Origin: Cellulomonas terrae
GTDB taxonomy: Bacteria > Actinomycetota > Actinomycetes > Actinomycetales > Cellulomonadaceae
Length of the DNA: 64,000 nucleotides
Assembly: GCF_007990265.1 (NCBI RefSeq)
Contig: NZ_BJWH01000012.1
Span: 1-64,000 of the forward strand
Direction of reading: 5' to 3'
Shown here one piece after another: positions 1 through 9,916 of the stretch. Made by a program: the position numbers and the translations under genes. The first letter of the stretch is position 1; each line of letters starts with the position of its first letter. Below the pieces are notes generated by a model. The model was not told the origin of the DNA and searched no databases. It was given only the letters and a program-made list of their open reading frames with translations.

Positions 1-901
1 CGACGAAGTCGGCGTCCGCCGTACCCACGTGCACGGTCGGCGCGACGGCGTCGGCGCGGGGGTAGGAGCCGAGGAACCGGACGTACGGGCAGCGGCGGTG
101 CAGGCCCATCACGGCCTCGCCGACGCGCTCGTCGGTGATGTGCCCCTCGGCGTCGATCGAGAACGAGTAGCGGCCGAGGGCGTCACCGATCGGCCGCGAC
201 TCGATCCGGGACAGGTTCACGCCCCGCACGGCGAACTGCTCCAGCATCGCGAGCAGCGCACCGGCCTCGTTGTCGGGCAGGTGGACGACGAGGGTCGTCT
301 TGTCCGCACCGGTCGGCGGCGGCACCGAGCCGGGGTGGCCGACGACGACGAACCGCGTCTGCGCCGAGACGTTGTCGGCGACGTCCGCGGCGAGCGGGAC
401 CAGACCGTACGGCTCGACGGCCGCGGGCGGCACCAGTGCGGCGTCGAACCCGAGCTCGGCCCCCCCGGCCGCGATGAGCGCCGCGGGGGCGGTGTTCGAC
501 GTGGCGGGCACGTGCACCACGGACGGCAGGTGACGCGCCAGCCACCGCCGGCACTGCACCCACGCGTGCGGGTGGGCGGAGATGCGTCGGACGTCGGCGA
601 GCCGCACCCCGGGCGCGGCGGCGAGCGTGAACTGCACCGGGACGAGCATCTCGCGCACGATCACCAGCGGGTCGCCGCCCGCGAGGCTGTCGAGGGTCGC
701 GGTGACGCCGCCCTCGACGGTGCTCTCGATCGCCACCACCGCGAAGTCCGCGTCGCCCGTCCGGACGGCCTCGATGGCCGACGACACGTCGGACACCGGC
801 AGGTCGACGCAGTCGCCGACGGCCGCGACCTGCCGCAGCGCCGCCTCGGTGAACGTGCCGGCCGGACCCAGGTACGCGTACCGCGGTAGCCCCTCGGACA
901 T
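1..901 (-). CDS. pheA: Prephenate dehydratase, 3' end cut by the window edge
   Basis: Converts prephenate to phenylpyruvate in phenylalanine biosynthesis, in the cytosol. The ATG at 901 is preceded by a GGAGGG ribosome site, and the protein opens MSEGLPRYAYLGPAGTFTE, the usual dehydratase N-terminus. The catalytic TRF motif is visible in SAQTRFVVVG near residue 180. A C-terminal ACT regulatory domain follows, with the allosteric GALL and ESRP motifs (DNEAGALLAML, then SRIESRPIGDALGRYSFSID), so feedback inhibition by phenylalanine is expected. About 300 codons are present and the stop lies beyond base 1. The family is usually 280-320 residues, so little is missing. Divergent from the gene starting at 992. 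Confidence 0.95.
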   Translation of the reverse strand, partial: MSEGLPRYAYLGPAGTFTEAALRQVAAVGDCVDLPVSDVSSAIEAVRTGDADFAVVAIESTVEGGVTATLDSLAGGDPLVIVREMLVPVQFTLAAAPGVRLADVRRISAHPHAWVQCRRWLARHLPSVVHVPATSNTAPAALIAAGGAELGFDAALVPPAAVEPYGLVPLAADVADNVSAQTRFVVVGHPGSVPPPTGADKTTLVVHLPDNEAGALLAMLEQFAVRGVNLSRIESRPIGDALGRYSFSIDAEGHITDERVGEAVMGLHRRCPYVRFLGSYPRADAVAPTVHVGTADADFV

Positions 902-979
902 GGCGTCCCTCCCGTGCAGATGATGTGCACGCTGCACGGGTACCCCGCAGCGCCGCCGGGGTCGAGGGTAGTGCGCCCG

Positions 980-985
980 TAGGCT
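980..985 (+). promoter_or_regulatory. -10 element for the gene at 992 (leaderless)
   Basis: TAGGCT ends 6 nt before the GTG at 992, placing the predicted transcription start on the start codon. No Shine-Dalgarno sequence is visible before this GTG. Confidence 0.5.
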
Positions 986-991
986 GGAACG

Positions 992-3295
992 GTGCTGACC
1001 CCTGCCCGCCCGCGCGCGTCCGTGCTCCGCGGTGCGGTGCTCACCCTGGTGCTGAGCCTGGCGGGAATCCTGTTCGCCACGCCCGCGCACGCGGCCGACG
1101 AGCCGCCGGTGCTCCTCGTCGGAATGACGGGCGTCCGCTGGGACGACGTCACCACCCTGACCACGCCCGCCCTGTGGAACCTGTCCCGCGAGGGTTCCGT
1201 CGGTCTGGTCGCCGCCCGCAGCGTCGCGTCCCGGTCGTGCCCCGCGGACGGCTGGCTGGCCGTCTCCTCCGGCACCCGCGCGGCGGACGTGCGGGCCGAC
1301 GACGGCACGTGCCGCACCCTGCGCGATCCGGGCGAGAGCGGCGAGGTCCCCGGCTGGGACGACTACGTGTCCGCGGCCGAGGCCGAGTCGTACGGTGCGC
1401 AGCCCGGCTTCCTCGGGGACATGCTCGCCGAGTCGGGCACCCCCGCGACGGGCATCGGCCCGGGTGCCGCGATCGCCCTGGCCGACGCGGCCGGCATCCC
1501 CGTCGGCACGCACGAGACCCTGCCGACCACCAGCACGGCCCTCACCCGGGCCGTGCGCGAGGCCCTCGACGGGTCCCGGCTGGTGGTCGTCGACGCGGGC
1601 TCCCTGCGCGACCCGGGGTACGCGACGGCCACCCGACCGAGCACCCCGCAGCCCACCGCGACCGCGCCGGACGACGCGCTGGAGGAACCGTCGCCGCCCG
1701 AGGTGTCGACCCCGGACGCGATCGTCGAGCCGTCCCGCGCGATCCAGGCCCAGGTCATCGACGCCCGCATCGGCGCCGCGATCGCCGGCGCCCAGCGCTC
1801 CGGAGCGACGGTCCTCGTCGTCTCGCTGGCCGACTCGGGGCGCACCTCGCTCCAGCTGGCCGCCGCGACCGGGCTCGCCCCGAACGGGGAGCCGTACGTC
1901 GACAGCCTGCTGACGTCCGGGTCCACGCGGCAGGCCGGGCTGATCCAGACCGTCGACGTGACCCCGACGCTGCTCGACGGCATCGGACTCGACAACAGCG
2001 CCGCGTCCCTGAGCGGCGCCGTGATCCTCCCCGGCCCGCCCACCGGAACGGCCACCGCGCGCGTCGCGGAGATCCTCGACATCCAGCGCCACGCCACGAT
2101 GGTCACCCGGGTCAGCGGCGTCTACTCGGCGCGGCTGGTGCTCGTCCAGGCAGTGCTGTTCATCGCTGCGGCGATCATCCTGACCCGCACGGGCCGCTCC
2201 GACCGCGCGCCGCTGCGGCCCGCCCTGCGCGTGCTGCGGATCTCCGCGCTCGCGCTCGCCGCCGCGCCGGTCGCGTCGTTCCTCACCAACACGATCCCGT
2301 GGTGGCGCTCCGACATGCCGGTCGCCGCGTTCTGGTGGGTGCTGCTCGGGTGGGTCGCGGTCATCACGGCCGTCGCCGTGGTCGGCCCCTGGCGACGCAA
2401 CCTGCTCGGGCCCGCCGGCGTCGTCGCCGGGGTGACGGTCGCCGTGCTGGTGGTGGACGCCTGCACGGGCTCGACGCTCGTCATCGACTCCCCCATGGGT
2501 GCCCACCGGGTCCTCGCCGCGCGCTTCTACGGGATGAGCAACCAGGCGTTCGCGCTGCTGACCGCCGCCGGTCTCCTGCTCGCGGTCGCGATCGCCGACC
2601 CCCTGCTGCGGCGCGGCCGCCGGGGGATCGCGACGGCCGTCGTGGCCGGGCTCGGGCTGCTCATCGTGATCGTCGACGGGGCCCCCGGGCTGGGCAGCGA
2701 CTTCGGCGGGCCGCCCGCCCTGATCCTGGCGTTCGCGATGCTGACCATCGTCGTCAGCGGCCGCAAGGTCAGCTGGAGGTCGGTCGCGCTCATCGGGCTG
2801 GTCGGTGCCGTCGTGGTCGGCGGGTTCGCCGTCCTCGACTGGATGCGCCCGGCGGCCGACCGCACCCACCTGGGCCGGTTCTTCGCCACGGTGCTCGACG
2901 GCGGGCTGTGGGACGTCGTCGGCCGCAAGATCGCCGTCAACCTGCGGGTGCTCACGTCGTGGCGCTACCTGGTCACCGCCATCGGCGGCATCGCCCTGAC
3001 CTGGCTGGTCGTCGTCGGCGGGCGCCCGCGGCGCGGCGAGATGATGGGCCAGGGTCCGCTCGCCGGGCTGACCCGCGCGGTGCCGCTGCTCCGGCCCGCC
3101 GTCGCCGCGATCACCGCCGCGCTGACCGTCGGGTTCCTCATGAACGACTCCGGCATCGTCGTCCCGGCGACCGGCATCGCGCTCGCGGTCCCCTGCCTGG
3201 TGGCCGCCGCCGCGCAGTGGCGGCTCGGTGCACCGGACGGCGGGCTCGCGGAGCCGGTGGCGGAGCCGGCGAGGCAGCCGGCGCCCGCCGACTGA
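992..3295 (+). CDS. Large exported/membrane protein with alkaline-phosphatase-like N-terminal region
   Basis: 767 residues. A signal peptide is visible (RGAVLTLVLSLAGILFATPAHAADE). The next stretch, VLLVGMTGVRWDDVTTLTTPAL, resembles the start of the alkaline phosphatase/type I phosphodiesterase fold, and the domain runs to about residue 370. From about residue 380 to the end there are roughly ten hydrophobic segments. The overall plan, an extracytoplasmic domain followed by a polytopic membrane half, is common in uncharacterised actinobacterial envelope proteins. It converges with the family 2 glycosyltransferase and sits near phosphoglucomutase, so a role in cell-envelope glycan metabolism is possible. 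That is inference; no catalytic residues were confirmed. Confidence 0.8.
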   Translation: MLTPARPRASVLRGAVLTLVLSLAGILFATPAHAADEPPVLLVGMTGVRWDDVTTLTTPALWNLSREGSVGLVAARSVASRSCPADGWLAVSSGTRAADVRADDGTCRTLRDPGESGEVPGWDDYVSAAEAESYGAQPGFLGDMLAESGTPATGIGPGAAIALADAAGIPVGTHETLPTTSTALTRAVREALDGSRLVVVDAGSLRDPGYATATRPSTPQPTATAPDDALEEPSPPEVSTPDAIVEPSRAIQAQVIDARIGAAIAGAQRSGATVLVVSLADSGRTSLQLAAATGLAPNGEPYVDSLLTSGSTRQAGLIQTVDVTPTLLDGIGLDNSAASLSGAVILPGPPTGTATARVAEILDIQRHATMVTRVSGVYSARLVLVQAVLFIAAAIILTRTGRSDRAPLRPALRVLRISALALAAAPVASFLTNTIPWWRSDMPVAAFWWVLLGWVAVITAVAVVGPWRRNLLGPAGVVAGVTVAVLVVDACTGSTLVIDSPMGAHRVLAARFYGMSNQAFALLTAAGLLLAVAIADPLLRRGRRGIATAVVAGLGLLIVIVDGAPGLGSDFGGPPALILAFAMLTIVVSGRKVSWRSVALIGLVGAVVVGGFAVLDWMRPAADRTHLGRFFATVLDGGLWDVVGRKIAVNLRVLTSWRYLVTAIGGIALTWLVVVGGRPRRGEMMGQGPLAGLTRAVPLLRPAVAAITAALTVGFLMNDSGIVVPATGIALAVPCLVAAAAQWRLGAPDGGLAEPVAEPARQPAPAD

Positions 3296-3297
3296 GG

Positions 3298-4203
3298 TCA
3301 GCGGTGCGTCTGCGGCGGCTTCTGCGCGGGGGCGACCGTCCGCTTCACGGCCCCGGCTGCCCGGCGGACCCGGCGGGCGTTGACCGCCAGCTGCACGTCC
3401 CGGTACTGCGCGGCGCGGTGGAGCTGACCCTTCAGGTCCGAGCCGGACGGTCGGTGCTTCAGGTCGCACGGGACCTCGACGACGCGGAAGCCGCGGCGGA
3501 GCAGGTCGATCGTCATCCCGGTCTCGACGCCCCAGCCGTGCGCCAGCGGCGTCGCCGCCTCGAACGCCTCGCGGGTCAGGCAGCGCATCCCTGACAGGGG
3601 CTGCGTCGGCGTCCACCCGGTCATCGACGTGATCGCCCGGCGCGCGGCACCGACGACGATCCCGCGCCCCCCGGCGCCGGGCTGCGGCGGGATCAGCGCG
3701 ATCGACAGGTCGGCGTGCCCCTCGAACACCGGCGGTACGAGCGGGGCCGTGTTCACGGCCGTCTCGCCCAGGTCGCCGTCGATGAACAGCAGGATCCGCG
3801 GCTGGCGGTCGGGGGCGTCCCGCATCGCGACGACCGCGGCGCCGGTCTCCATCGCGGCGGCCTTGCCGCGGTTGTGCGAGTGCCGGACGACGACCGCACC
3901 CGCCTCGCGCGCGACGTGCTGCGTGTTGTCCTCGGAGCCGTCGTCGACCACGAGGACCAGGTCCACGTGCGGGATGGCCCGGGCGGAGCGGACGGTCGCC
4001 GCGATGCGCCGGGACTCGTCCTTGGCGGGGATGATCACGGCGACGCGCTGCCGGGCCTTGTGGGCGGCGGCCTTGCGCGCGTCGACGGCGGCCTTGCGTG
4101 CCGCCACCGACGGGGTCGGGACGGTGTCCACCGACTCGACAGGAAGGGTCGGAGCAGCGGTCTCCGCCTGGTCGTCGGCGGCCTTGCCGCCCTTGCGCGT
4201 CAC
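3298..4203 (-). CDS. Family 2 glycosyltransferase
   Basis: Transfers a sugar from a nucleotide donor, probably in the cytosol or at the inner face of the membrane. The GT-A fold is clear: [12 protein letters not shown] opens the Rossmann region, [12 protein letters not shown] carries the first acidic motif, and [10 protein letters not shown] supplies the metal-binding D-x-D-like site. [23 protein letters not shown] resembles the acceptor-side ED/VET motif of glucosyl-3-phosphoglycerate synthase and dolichol-phosphate-type enzymes. No membrane anchor is seen. The GTG at 4203 is preferred to an ATG at 4221 because a TAGGGT -10 box lies 7 nt upstream of it, inside the longer frame. About 50 N-terminal residues are charged, alanine-rich and probably disordered. 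Confidence 0.85.
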   Translation of the reverse strand: MTRKGGKAADDQAETAAPTLPVESVDTVPTPSVAARKAAVDARKAAAHKARQRVAVIIPAKDESRRIAATVRSARAIPHVDLVLVVDDGSEDNTQHVAREAGAVVVRHSHNRGKAAAMETGAAVVAMRDAPDRQPRILLFIDGDLGETAVNTAPLVPPVFEGHADLSIALIPPQPGAGGRGIVVGAARRAITSMTGWTPTQPLSGMRCLTREAFEAATPLAHGWGVETGMTIDLLRRGFRVVEVPCDLKHRPSGSDLKGQLHRAAQYRDVQLAVNARRVRRAAGAVKRTVAPAQKPPQTHR

Positions 4204-4210
4204 GGTGGCC

Positions 4211-4216
4211 ACCCTA
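4211..4216 (-). promoter_or_regulatory. -10 element for the glycosyltransferase (leaderless)
   Basis: TAGGGT on the minus strand ends 7 nt before the GTG at 4203. It falls within codons of the alternative longer start at 4221, which argues against that start. Confidence 0.45.
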
Positions 4217-4239
4217 TCCATCTGAGCAGGTCCTGCTGG

Positions 4240-5064
4240 TCAGCGCAGGGTGACCTGCCGGGCCACCAGACCCGCCCGCGCGCGGCGCTCGTTCGCGTCC
4301 AGCGGCGTCGTGTCCGCGAGCGCGGCCTCGAACCGGGGCAGGAAGTCGGCGACGGGCTTCTCGATGTCCTCGGCCTCCGAGCCCTTGGCCAGCTCCCACA
4401 CCGGCACGACCAGGCCGGCCGAGCGGAAGTAGCCGACGAACTTGGCGCCCTCGAAGCCGGACTCCCGCTTCGCGTGCAGACGGGCCAGGCCGTCGAGCAC
4501 GACCTGCTCCTCGTGCGGCTGCGCCCAGCGCAGGAACTCGCGGGCGCCCATCCGGCACCAGTACGCGGCGTCGGCGGACTCGAGCTTGACGGTGTCGATG
4601 ATGCCGCCGTCGGCCTCCTCGATCGCCGCCTGCAGGTCCGGGGTGCGCTCGGTGTCCGGGGCGAGCCAGTACGCGAACGAGTCCTGGACGGTGACCTCGA
4701 ACGGGACGCTCAGGTCCAGCACGTCCTGCAGGCGCGGGCCCGGCTCGGGCAGGCCGATGGTCTCGACGGCGGTGCCGGCCTCGACCTCGATCGCCTCGAG
4801 CAGCGCGTGCGCGAGGTCGCGGCTGACGTCGTTGGAGCTGCTCGTGGTCTGCAGGGCGAGCAGGACCATGCCGTCGGAACGGTGCAGCGCGGGCCAGCTG
4901 GTCGGCAGCACCGTGGTCACCAGCACGTCGCGGGCGCCGTGCTCCTGGGTGGTGCGGGCGGTCGCGGTCGCGGCGGGGACGAGCTCCTTGAGCGCCACCC
5001 AGTCGGGCTCGCCGGGGAGCCCCTCGAACGGGCGCAGCACGAAGTCGGACGAGTTCTTGGCCAT
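4240..5064 (-). CDS. DUF5926 family protein
   Basis: 274 residues of unknown function. It opens [22 protein letters not shown] and has conserved-looking central blocks ([47 protein letters not shown]). This matches what I recall of the actinobacterial DUF5926 family, often mislabelled as a SecA-related protein. No signal peptide, membrane segment or known catalytic motif is visible. The ATG at 5064 is supported by a TAGCCT box 7 nt upstream. The gene lies upstream of the glycosyltransferase on the same strand, 36 nt away, but each has its own apparent leaderless promoter. Confidence 0.8.
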   Translation of the reverse strand: MAKNSSDFVLRPFEGLPGEPDWVALKELVPAATATARTTQEHGARDVLVTTVLPTSWPALHRSDGMVLLALQTTSSSNDVSRDLAHALLEAIEVEAGTAVETIGLPEPGPRLQDVLDLSVPFEVTVQDSFAYWLAPDTERTPDLQAAIEEADGGIIDTVKLESADAAYWCRMGAREFLRWAQPHEEQVVLDGLARLHAKRESGFEGAKFVGYFRSAGLVVPVWELAKGSEAEDIEKPVADFLPRFEAALADTTPLDANERRARAGLVARQVTLR

Positions 5065-5071
5065 GCGCCCC

Positions 5072-5077
5072 AGGCTA
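5072..5077 (-). promoter_or_regulatory. -10 element for the DUF5926 gene (leaderless)
   Basis: TAGCCT on the minus strand, 7 nt before the ATG at 5064. Confidence 0.5.
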
Positions 5078-5190
5078 CCGTTCCGCCCGGCGACCACAGC
5101 GCGAGCACCGCGTCCTGCCAGGCGGGACGACGGCGTCGTGTGAGCAGATCGGGGGGTGCGGGCGCCGCGGGCGTGAGGGAGGATCACGGC

Positions 5191-6864
5191 ATGGACCCGC
5201 GCGCCGGAACACCCGCCCAGCCGTCCGACCTCGTCGATCTGGATGCCCTCACCGGCGCGTACTACGACCGCGAACCCGACCTGGACGACCCGTCGCAGCG
5301 GGTGGCGTTCGGCACCAGCGGCCACCGCGGCTCGGCGTTGGACACCGCGTTCAACGAGGCGCACATCGTCGCCATCACGTCGGCGATCGTCGAGTACCGG
5401 CGTGACCAGGGCACCGACGGTCCCCTCTTCATCGGCCGGGACACGCACGCGCTGTCCGACCCCGCGTGGCGGTCCGCCCTCGAGGTGCTGGCGGCGGCGG
5501 GTGTCGAGGTGCACGTCGACGCGCGCGACTCGTGGACGCCGACGCCCGGCGTCTCGCACGCGATCCTGCGGCACAACGGCGCGGGCAGCTCCGAGGGCGT
5601 GCGGACGCAGGGGCCCGGCCTGGCCGACGGGATCGTCGTGACCCCGTCGCACAACCCGCCGCGCGACGGCGGCTTCAAGTACAACCCTCCGCACGGCGGC
5701 CCCGCCGGGTCGGAGGCCACCGGCTGGATCGCCGACCGGGCCAACGAGATCCTCGCGTCAGGCTGGCGGTCCGTCCCGCGCGTGAGCATCGAGACCGCGC
5801 TCGCCGCGGACACCACCCTCAAGCACGACTACCTGTCGTCGTACGTGGCGGACCTGGCCAACGTCATCGACGTCGAGGCCATCCGGTCCGCGGGCGTACG
5901 GATCGGTGCGGACCCGCTGGGCGGCGCGTCGGTCGAGTACTGGGGCGAGATCGGGGACTTCTACGGGCTCGACCTGACCGTGGTGAACCCGACGGTGGAC
6001 CCGCGGTGGGCCTTCATGACGCTCGACTGGGACGGCAAGATCCGCATGGACTGCTCGTCGCCGTACGCGATGGCGTCGCTGGTCAGCCGCATGGCGGGCG
6101 ACCCGGCGCCGTTCGACGTCGCGACGGGGAACGACGCCGACTCCGACCGGCACGGCATCGTGACGTCCGACGGGCTGATGAACCCGAACCACTACCTCGC
6201 GGTCGCCATCGCGTACCTGTACGGCGGGGCACGCCCCGGCTGGCCGGACGGGACGGCGATCGGCAAGACGCTCGTCTCGTCGAGCCTCATCGACCGCGTG
6301 GCCGACAAGCTCGGCCGGCGGCTGCTCGAGGTCCCGGTCGGGTTCAAGTGGTTCGTGCCCGGGCTGGTCGACGGGTCGGTCGGGTTCGGCGGCGAGGAGT
6401 CCGCGGGCGCGTCGTTCCTGCGCAAGGACGGCACGGTGTGGACCACCGACAAGGACGGCATCCTGCCCGCGCTGCTGGCCTCCGAGATCCTGGCGACCAC
6501 CGGGAAGTCACCGTCGGCCCACCACCAGGACCTCGTCGCCGAGTTCGGGCAGTCCTGGTACGCGCGGGTCGACGCAGCGGCGTCGCGCGAGGAGAAGGCG
6601 ACGCTGTCGAGGCTGACCCCGGACCAGGTGACCGCCACGTCGCTGGCCGGCGAGACCATCACCGCGAAGCTGACCAACGCGCCCGGCAACAACGCGTCCA
6701 TCGGTGGCCTCAAGGTCACGACGCACAACGCGTGGTTCGCCGCCCGGCCGTCGGGGACCGAGGACGTCTACAAGATCTACGCCGAGTCGTTCGTGTCCGC
6801 GGAGCACCTCGCGCAGGTGCAGGCGGAGGCGAAGGACGTGGTCTCGGCGGCACTCGGCGCGTAG
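5191..6864 (+). CDS. pgm: Phosphoglucomutase (alpha-D-glucose phosphate-specific)
   Basis: Interconverts glucose-1-phosphate and glucose-6-phosphate, linking glycolysis with glycogen, trehalose and nucleotide-sugar synthesis. The 557 residues match the length of the bacterial Pgm family. All four active-site loops are present: GTSGHRG at 41-47; the phosphoserine loop TPSHNPP with catalytic Ser153; the magnesium loop D315-x-D317-x-D319 followed by R320; and the phosphate-binding loop RPSGTE at 519-524. The ATG at 5191 has an AGGGAGGA ribosome site. It transcribes divergently from the DUF5926 gene and ends at a hairpin shared with the convergent acetyltransferase gene. Confidence 0.97.
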   Translation: MDPRAGTPAQPSDLVDLDALTGAYYDREPDLDDPSQRVAFGTSGHRGSALDTAFNEAHIVAITSAIVEYRRDQGTDGPLFIGRDTHALSDPAWRSALEVLAAAGVEVHVDARDSWTPTPGVSHAILRHNGAGSSEGVRTQGPGLADGIVVTPSHNPPRDGGFKYNPPHGGPAGSEATGWIADRANEILASGWRSVPRVSIETALAADTTLKHDYLSSYVADLANVIDVEAIRSAGVRIGADPLGGASVEYWGEIGDFYGLDLTVVNPTVDPRWAFMTLDWDGKIRMDCSSPYAMASLVSRMAGDPAPFDVATGNDADSDRHGIVTSDGLMNPNHYLAVAIAYLYGGARPGWPDGTAIGKTLVSSSLIDRVADKLGRRLLEVPVGFKWFVPGLVDGSVGFGGEESAGASFLRKDGTVWTTDKDGILPALLASEILATTGKSPSAHHQDLVAEFGQSWYARVDAAASREEKATLSRLTPDQVTATSLAGETITAKLTNAPGNNASIGGLKVTTHNAWFAARPSGTEDVYKIYAESFVSAEHLAQVQAEAKDVVSAALGA

Positions 6865-6878
6865 AGCCCACCAGCAGG

Positions 6879-6909
6879 AGGCCCCGGGGTGACCGCTCCC
6901 CTGGGGCCT
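6879..6909. terminator. Hairpin between convergent pgm and acetyltransferase genes
   Basis: AGGCCCC (6879-6885) pairs with GGGGCCT (6903-6909), extended inward by GGG/CCC. The flanks are pyrimidine-rich (TTCTCTC), not a strong U-tract. It lies in a 49-nt gap between two convergent stops and could serve both strands. Confidence 0.7.
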
Positions 6910-6913
6910 TCTC

Positions 6914-7210
6914 TCATGCGTGGGGGGCGCGCACGAGGTCCTGGTACTCGGGGTGCCGGCCGAGCCAGGCCTTGACGTACGGGCAGAACGCGACGACGTC
7001 CCGGCCGCTCGCCCGCACCGCGTCCAGGGCGCCCTGCACCAGGGTCGACGCGATGCCCCGACCCTCGTACGCGGGGTCCACCTCGGTGTGCGTGAACACG
7101 ACGGTGGTACCGATCGTGTCGTACACGGAGAACCCGAGGAGCACCCCCTCGGGGCTGCGCGCCTCGAACCGGTGCTCGTCGGGGGCGTCGGTGACCTGCA
7201 CGTCCGTCAT
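6914..7210 (-). CDS. Small GNAT-type N-acetyltransferase
   Basis: 98 residues. The acetyl-CoA pyrophosphate loop is visible in VDPAYEGRGIASTLVQGALDAVRASG, matching the Q/R-x-x-G-x-G/A signature, and FCPYVKAWLGRHPEYQDLV is the typical C-terminal block of the short YjdJ/GtlB-like acetyltransferases (acetyltransf_CG type). The substrate is unknown. The ATG at 7208-7210 gives the full domain with no extension. It is divergent from the MFS transporter at 7268 with only 57 nt between them. Confidence 0.85.
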   Translation of the reverse strand: MTDVQVTDAPDEHRFEARSPEGVLLGFSVYDTIGTTVVFTHTEVDPAYEGRGIASTLVQGALDAVRASGRDVVAFCPYVKAWLGRHPEYQDLVRAPHA

Positions 7211-7267
7211 GCCTGAATGGTGGGGCACCGCCGGGCCGTGCGGAAGAGCGGATGACACACTGGCCGC

Positions 7268-8581
7268 ATGCTCCAGCCGTACCGCGACGTCCTGACGCGC
7301 CCCGGAGCCCTGGCGTTCTCGGGTGCGGGAGTGCTCGCGCGGCTGCCGATGTCGATGGTCGGCATCGGGATCGTCCTGATGATCTCCACGCTGTACGGGT
7401 CCTACGGGCTGGCCGGCCGGGTGTCCGCGGTGTACGTCATCGCGCAGGCGATCTGCTCCCCGCAGCTGGCCCGGCTGGTGGACCGGCACGGCCAGGCCCG
7501 GATCATGCGGCCCGCGGTCGCGCTCGCCGCGGTCGGGCTCGTCGGCCTCGTCGTCGCCGCCACGACCGAGGCGCACGAGGTCTGGCTCTACCTCACGGCG
7601 GTCGTCACCGGGGCGGGCATCGGGTCGTTCGGGTCGCTCGTGCGGGCGCGCTGGGCCCGCGTGCTCGGCGCCGACCCGCACCGGATGCACACCGCGTACT
7701 CCTTGGAGTCGGCGCTCGACGAGCTCGTGTTCATCGTCGGGCCGGTGCTCGCGACCGTCCTCGCCACGAGCGTCGCCGCGACGGCGGGACTCGTCGTGCC
7801 CCTCCTCGCCATGCTCGTCGGCGGGTACTGGTTCCTGGCCCAGCGCGCCACCGAGCCCCCGCCCGCGGCGGCCGACAGCCCTCGCCCGAAAGGGTCGGTG
7901 CTCCGCAAGCCCGGCATGGTCGTGCTCGCCGTCGTCTTCGTCGCGATGGGCTCGATCTTCGGCGCCACGGACGTCGCGACGGTCGCGTTCGCCGAGGAGT
8001 CCGGCGCCAAGGGCATGGCCGGGGTCATCCTGGCCATCTTCGCGCTCGGCTCGCTGATCTCCGGCCTGCTCTACGGCACGCGCGTCTGGAAGCGGCCCCT
8101 GTACCTGCGGTTCGCCACCGGGATGGTCGCGCTGGCCGTCGGTGTCTGCTTCTTCTTCCTCGTGCAGTCCCTCGCGGTCCTCGCGGCCGTCATGTTCGTC
8201 ACCGGGTTCGCGATCGCACCGACGCTCATCAACGGCAACGGGCTGGTGCAGGACCTGGTCCCGCGGGAGCGGCTGACCGAGGGGCTGACCTGGGTGGGCA
8301 CGTCGCTGGGCGTCGGCGTCTCCATCGGGTCGTCCGTGGCCGGTGCGCAGATCGACGTCAACGGGTCCCACGCCGGGTTCCTGGTGGTCGTCATCTCCGC
8401 AGGGGCCGCCGTCGTCGCGACGCTCGCCGCGCTGCGGACCCTGCGGGGCGACCAGGGCGAGCACGTGCACGACTCGGTGGAGGCCGGCTCGCCGTCCGCG
8501 ACCGGGGGCGCCGCGGTCGCGGCGTGCGAGGTCGCGGAGTGCGTGGAACCGCAGCGGTCGGTCGGTACCCTCGACGCGTGA
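7268..8581 (+). CDS. MFS transporter
   Basis: 437 residues with about twelve hydrophobic segments up to residue 395, then a hydrophilic tail. The inter-helix loop ARLVDRHGQARIM, between the second and third helices, carries the charged MFS loop 2-3 motif. The fold resembles drug/sugar exporters of the major facilitator superfamily; the substrate cannot be read from sequence. Its stop overlaps the GTG of the next gene (GTGA), so the two are translationally coupled. A CACACT hexamer lies 6 nt before the ATG, a weak leaderless -10. Confidence 0.88.
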   Translation: MLQPYRDVLTRPGALAFSGAGVLARLPMSMVGIGIVLMISTLYGSYGLAGRVSAVYVIAQAICSPQLARLVDRHGQARIMRPAVALAAVGLVGLVVAATTEAHEVWLYLTAVVTGAGIGSFGSLVRARWARVLGADPHRMHTAYSLESALDELVFIVGPVLATVLATSVAATAGLVVPLLAMLVGGYWFLAQRATEPPPAAADSPRPKGSVLRKPGMVVLAVVFVAMGSIFGATDVATVAFAEESGAKGMAGVILAIFALGSLISGLLYGTRVWKRPLYLRFATGMVALAVGVCFFFLVQSLAVLAAVMFVTGFAIAPTLINGNGLVQDLVPRERLTEGLTWVGTSLGVGVSIGSSVAGAQIDVNGSHAGFLVVVISAGAAVVATLAALRTLRGDQGEHVHDSVEAGSPSATGGAAVAACEVAECVEPQRSVGTLDA

Positions 8582-9516
8582 TCGACGCCCTGACCTCGCT
8601 CGTCGCCCCGCTGGGCGTGCTGCAGGACGCGGAGCTGCTCACCGGTGGGCAGTTCGCGACGACCTACCGGGTGACGCTGACCGGCGGCGAGCGCGTCGTG
8701 GTGAAGACCGCCCCGGCACGCACCGACCAGCTGCTCGCGTACGAGCACGACCTCCTGCGCGCCGAGGCCCTCGTCTACTCCCTCGCCGCGTCGCGTCCCG
8801 CCCTCAAGATGCCGACCGTCCTGCGCACCGACTTCACCCGCACGGTGCTGCCCAGCGACGTCCTCGTGGTCAGCCACCTGCCCGGCGTGCCGCTGGTCGA
8901 CGCGGGGTTCGACCCGGCCGACCCCCGGACCGCTCGTGCGGAGCGCGACACCGGCGCGGTGCTCGCCGCCCTGCACGCGATGACCGGTCCCGCGTTCGGG
9001 TACCCGTGCGGGCGACAGGCACCGACGTGGACCGAGTCGTTCACCGGGATGGTCGACGAGCTCCTCGACGACGCCGCACGCTGGTCGGTGCCGGTACCGT
9101 CCGACCGGGTGCGGTCCGCGCTGGCCCGGCACGCGCACGTGCTCGCGGACGTCACGACCCCGGCGCTGGTCCACACCGACCTGTGGGCGGGGAACGTGTT
9201 CGTCGACCCGTCCTCCGGTGCGGTGGTCGGCGTCATCGACCCGGAGCGCGCGTTCTGGGGGGACCCGCTGGCGGACCTCGTCGGCATCGACCCCATGGGC
9301 CGCGAGCCGGGGACGCCTGCGGTGCTGGCGGGGTACGGCCCGATCGACGTCGACAGCCCGTCCGCGCGCGTGCGGCTGGACCTGTACCGGATGCGGCTGT
9401 GCCTGGTGATGATGATCGAGATCACGCCCCGGAAGTTCGAGGGCGACTGGGTGGAGCCGCACCGCGCGGCCGTGACGGCCAACCTGCACGCGGCGCTGGC
9501 GGCGCTCCGGGTCTAG
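8578..9516 (+). CDS. Phosphotransferase of the APH/choline kinase fold
   Basis: 312 residues. The kinase-like fold is recognisable from the catalytic loop LVHTDLWAGNVFVD (H-x-D-x4-N) and the metal-binding IDPERAFWGDPLADL downstream. An N-terminal ATP-binding region with VVVKTAPA supplies the usual lysine. Proteins of this family phosphorylate aminoglycosides, fructosamines or other small hydroxyl or amino compounds. DLWAGNV and the overall spacing are closest to fructosamine-kinase-like members. The GTG start overlaps the MFS stop by 4 nt, so transport and phosphorylation of one compound may be linked. The stop shares a CTAG with the convergent VOC gene. Confidence 0.85.
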   Translation: MIDALTSLVAPLGVLQDAELLTGGQFATTYRVTLTGGERVVVKTAPARTDQLLAYEHDLLRAEALVYSLAASRPALKMPTVLRTDFTRTVLPSDVLVVSHLPGVPLVDAGFDPADPRTARAERDTGAVLAALHAMTGPAFGYPCGRQAPTWTESFTGMVDELLDDAARWSVPVPSDRVRSALARHAHVLADVTTPALVHTDLWAGNVFVDPSSGAVVGVIDPERAFWGDPLADLVGIDPMGREPGTPAVLAGYGPIDVDSPSARVRLDLYRMRLCLVMMIEITPRKFEGDWVEPHRAAVTANLHAALAALRV

Positions 9517-9893
9517 GCGTCGACGACGGGGATCGGCTGGATCACGTCGACCAGCACGCCACCCGGCGCGACGAGGATCACGTGCCGCTGCCCGAACGTC
9601 TCAGACCGGAGGTCGAGCGCGACCGGCGCCCCGCCGCGCGTCACCAGCCGCTCGTACTCGGCGTCGACGTCCTCCACCTCGATGTTCACGAGGATCCCGG
9701 TCGCCGAGGTGCGGTAGCCGTCGGGGATCGTCTCGTGGGCGGCGTCGAGGACCGCGAGCTCGAACGCACCGGACCGCAGGGACACGTACCACTCCGACTC
9801 GAAGACGGTCTCCAGCGCGAACGCGTCGCGGAAGAACTCCGTCGTCGCCGCGACGTCCGTGCTCATGAGGACGGGATAGATGCTCGTGATCAC
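9513..9893 (-). CDS. VOC (glyoxalase/bleomycin-resistance fold) protein
   Basis: 126 residues with two beta-alpha-beta-beta-beta modules: SIYPVLMSTDVAATTEFFRDAF begins the first and ILVNIEVEDVDAEYERLVTRGG begins the second. APGGVLVDVIQPIP closes the fold. This is the single-domain VOC superfamily, whose members include glyoxalases, dioxygenases and drug-binding proteins. Substrate and metal ligands are not clear. GTG start with GGGAGG 5 nt upstream. It is divergent from a TetR-type regulator across a strong palindromic operator, so it is the likely regulated target. Confidence 0.85.
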   Translation of the reverse strand: MITSIYPVLMSTDVAATTEFFRDAFALETVFESEWYVSLRSGAFELAVLDAAHETIPDGYRTSATGILVNIEVEDVDAEYERLVTRGGAPVALDLRSETFGQRHVILVAPGGVLVDVIQPIPVVDA

Positions 9894-9916
9894 GACGGCC
9901 TCCCGGGATAGATTCT

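Noticed and set aside
925..3594. A long plus-strand frame overlapping the membrane protein at 992
   Set aside because: Arg/Pro/Gly-rich with no hydrophobic pattern; the 992 frame has a signal peptide and helices.
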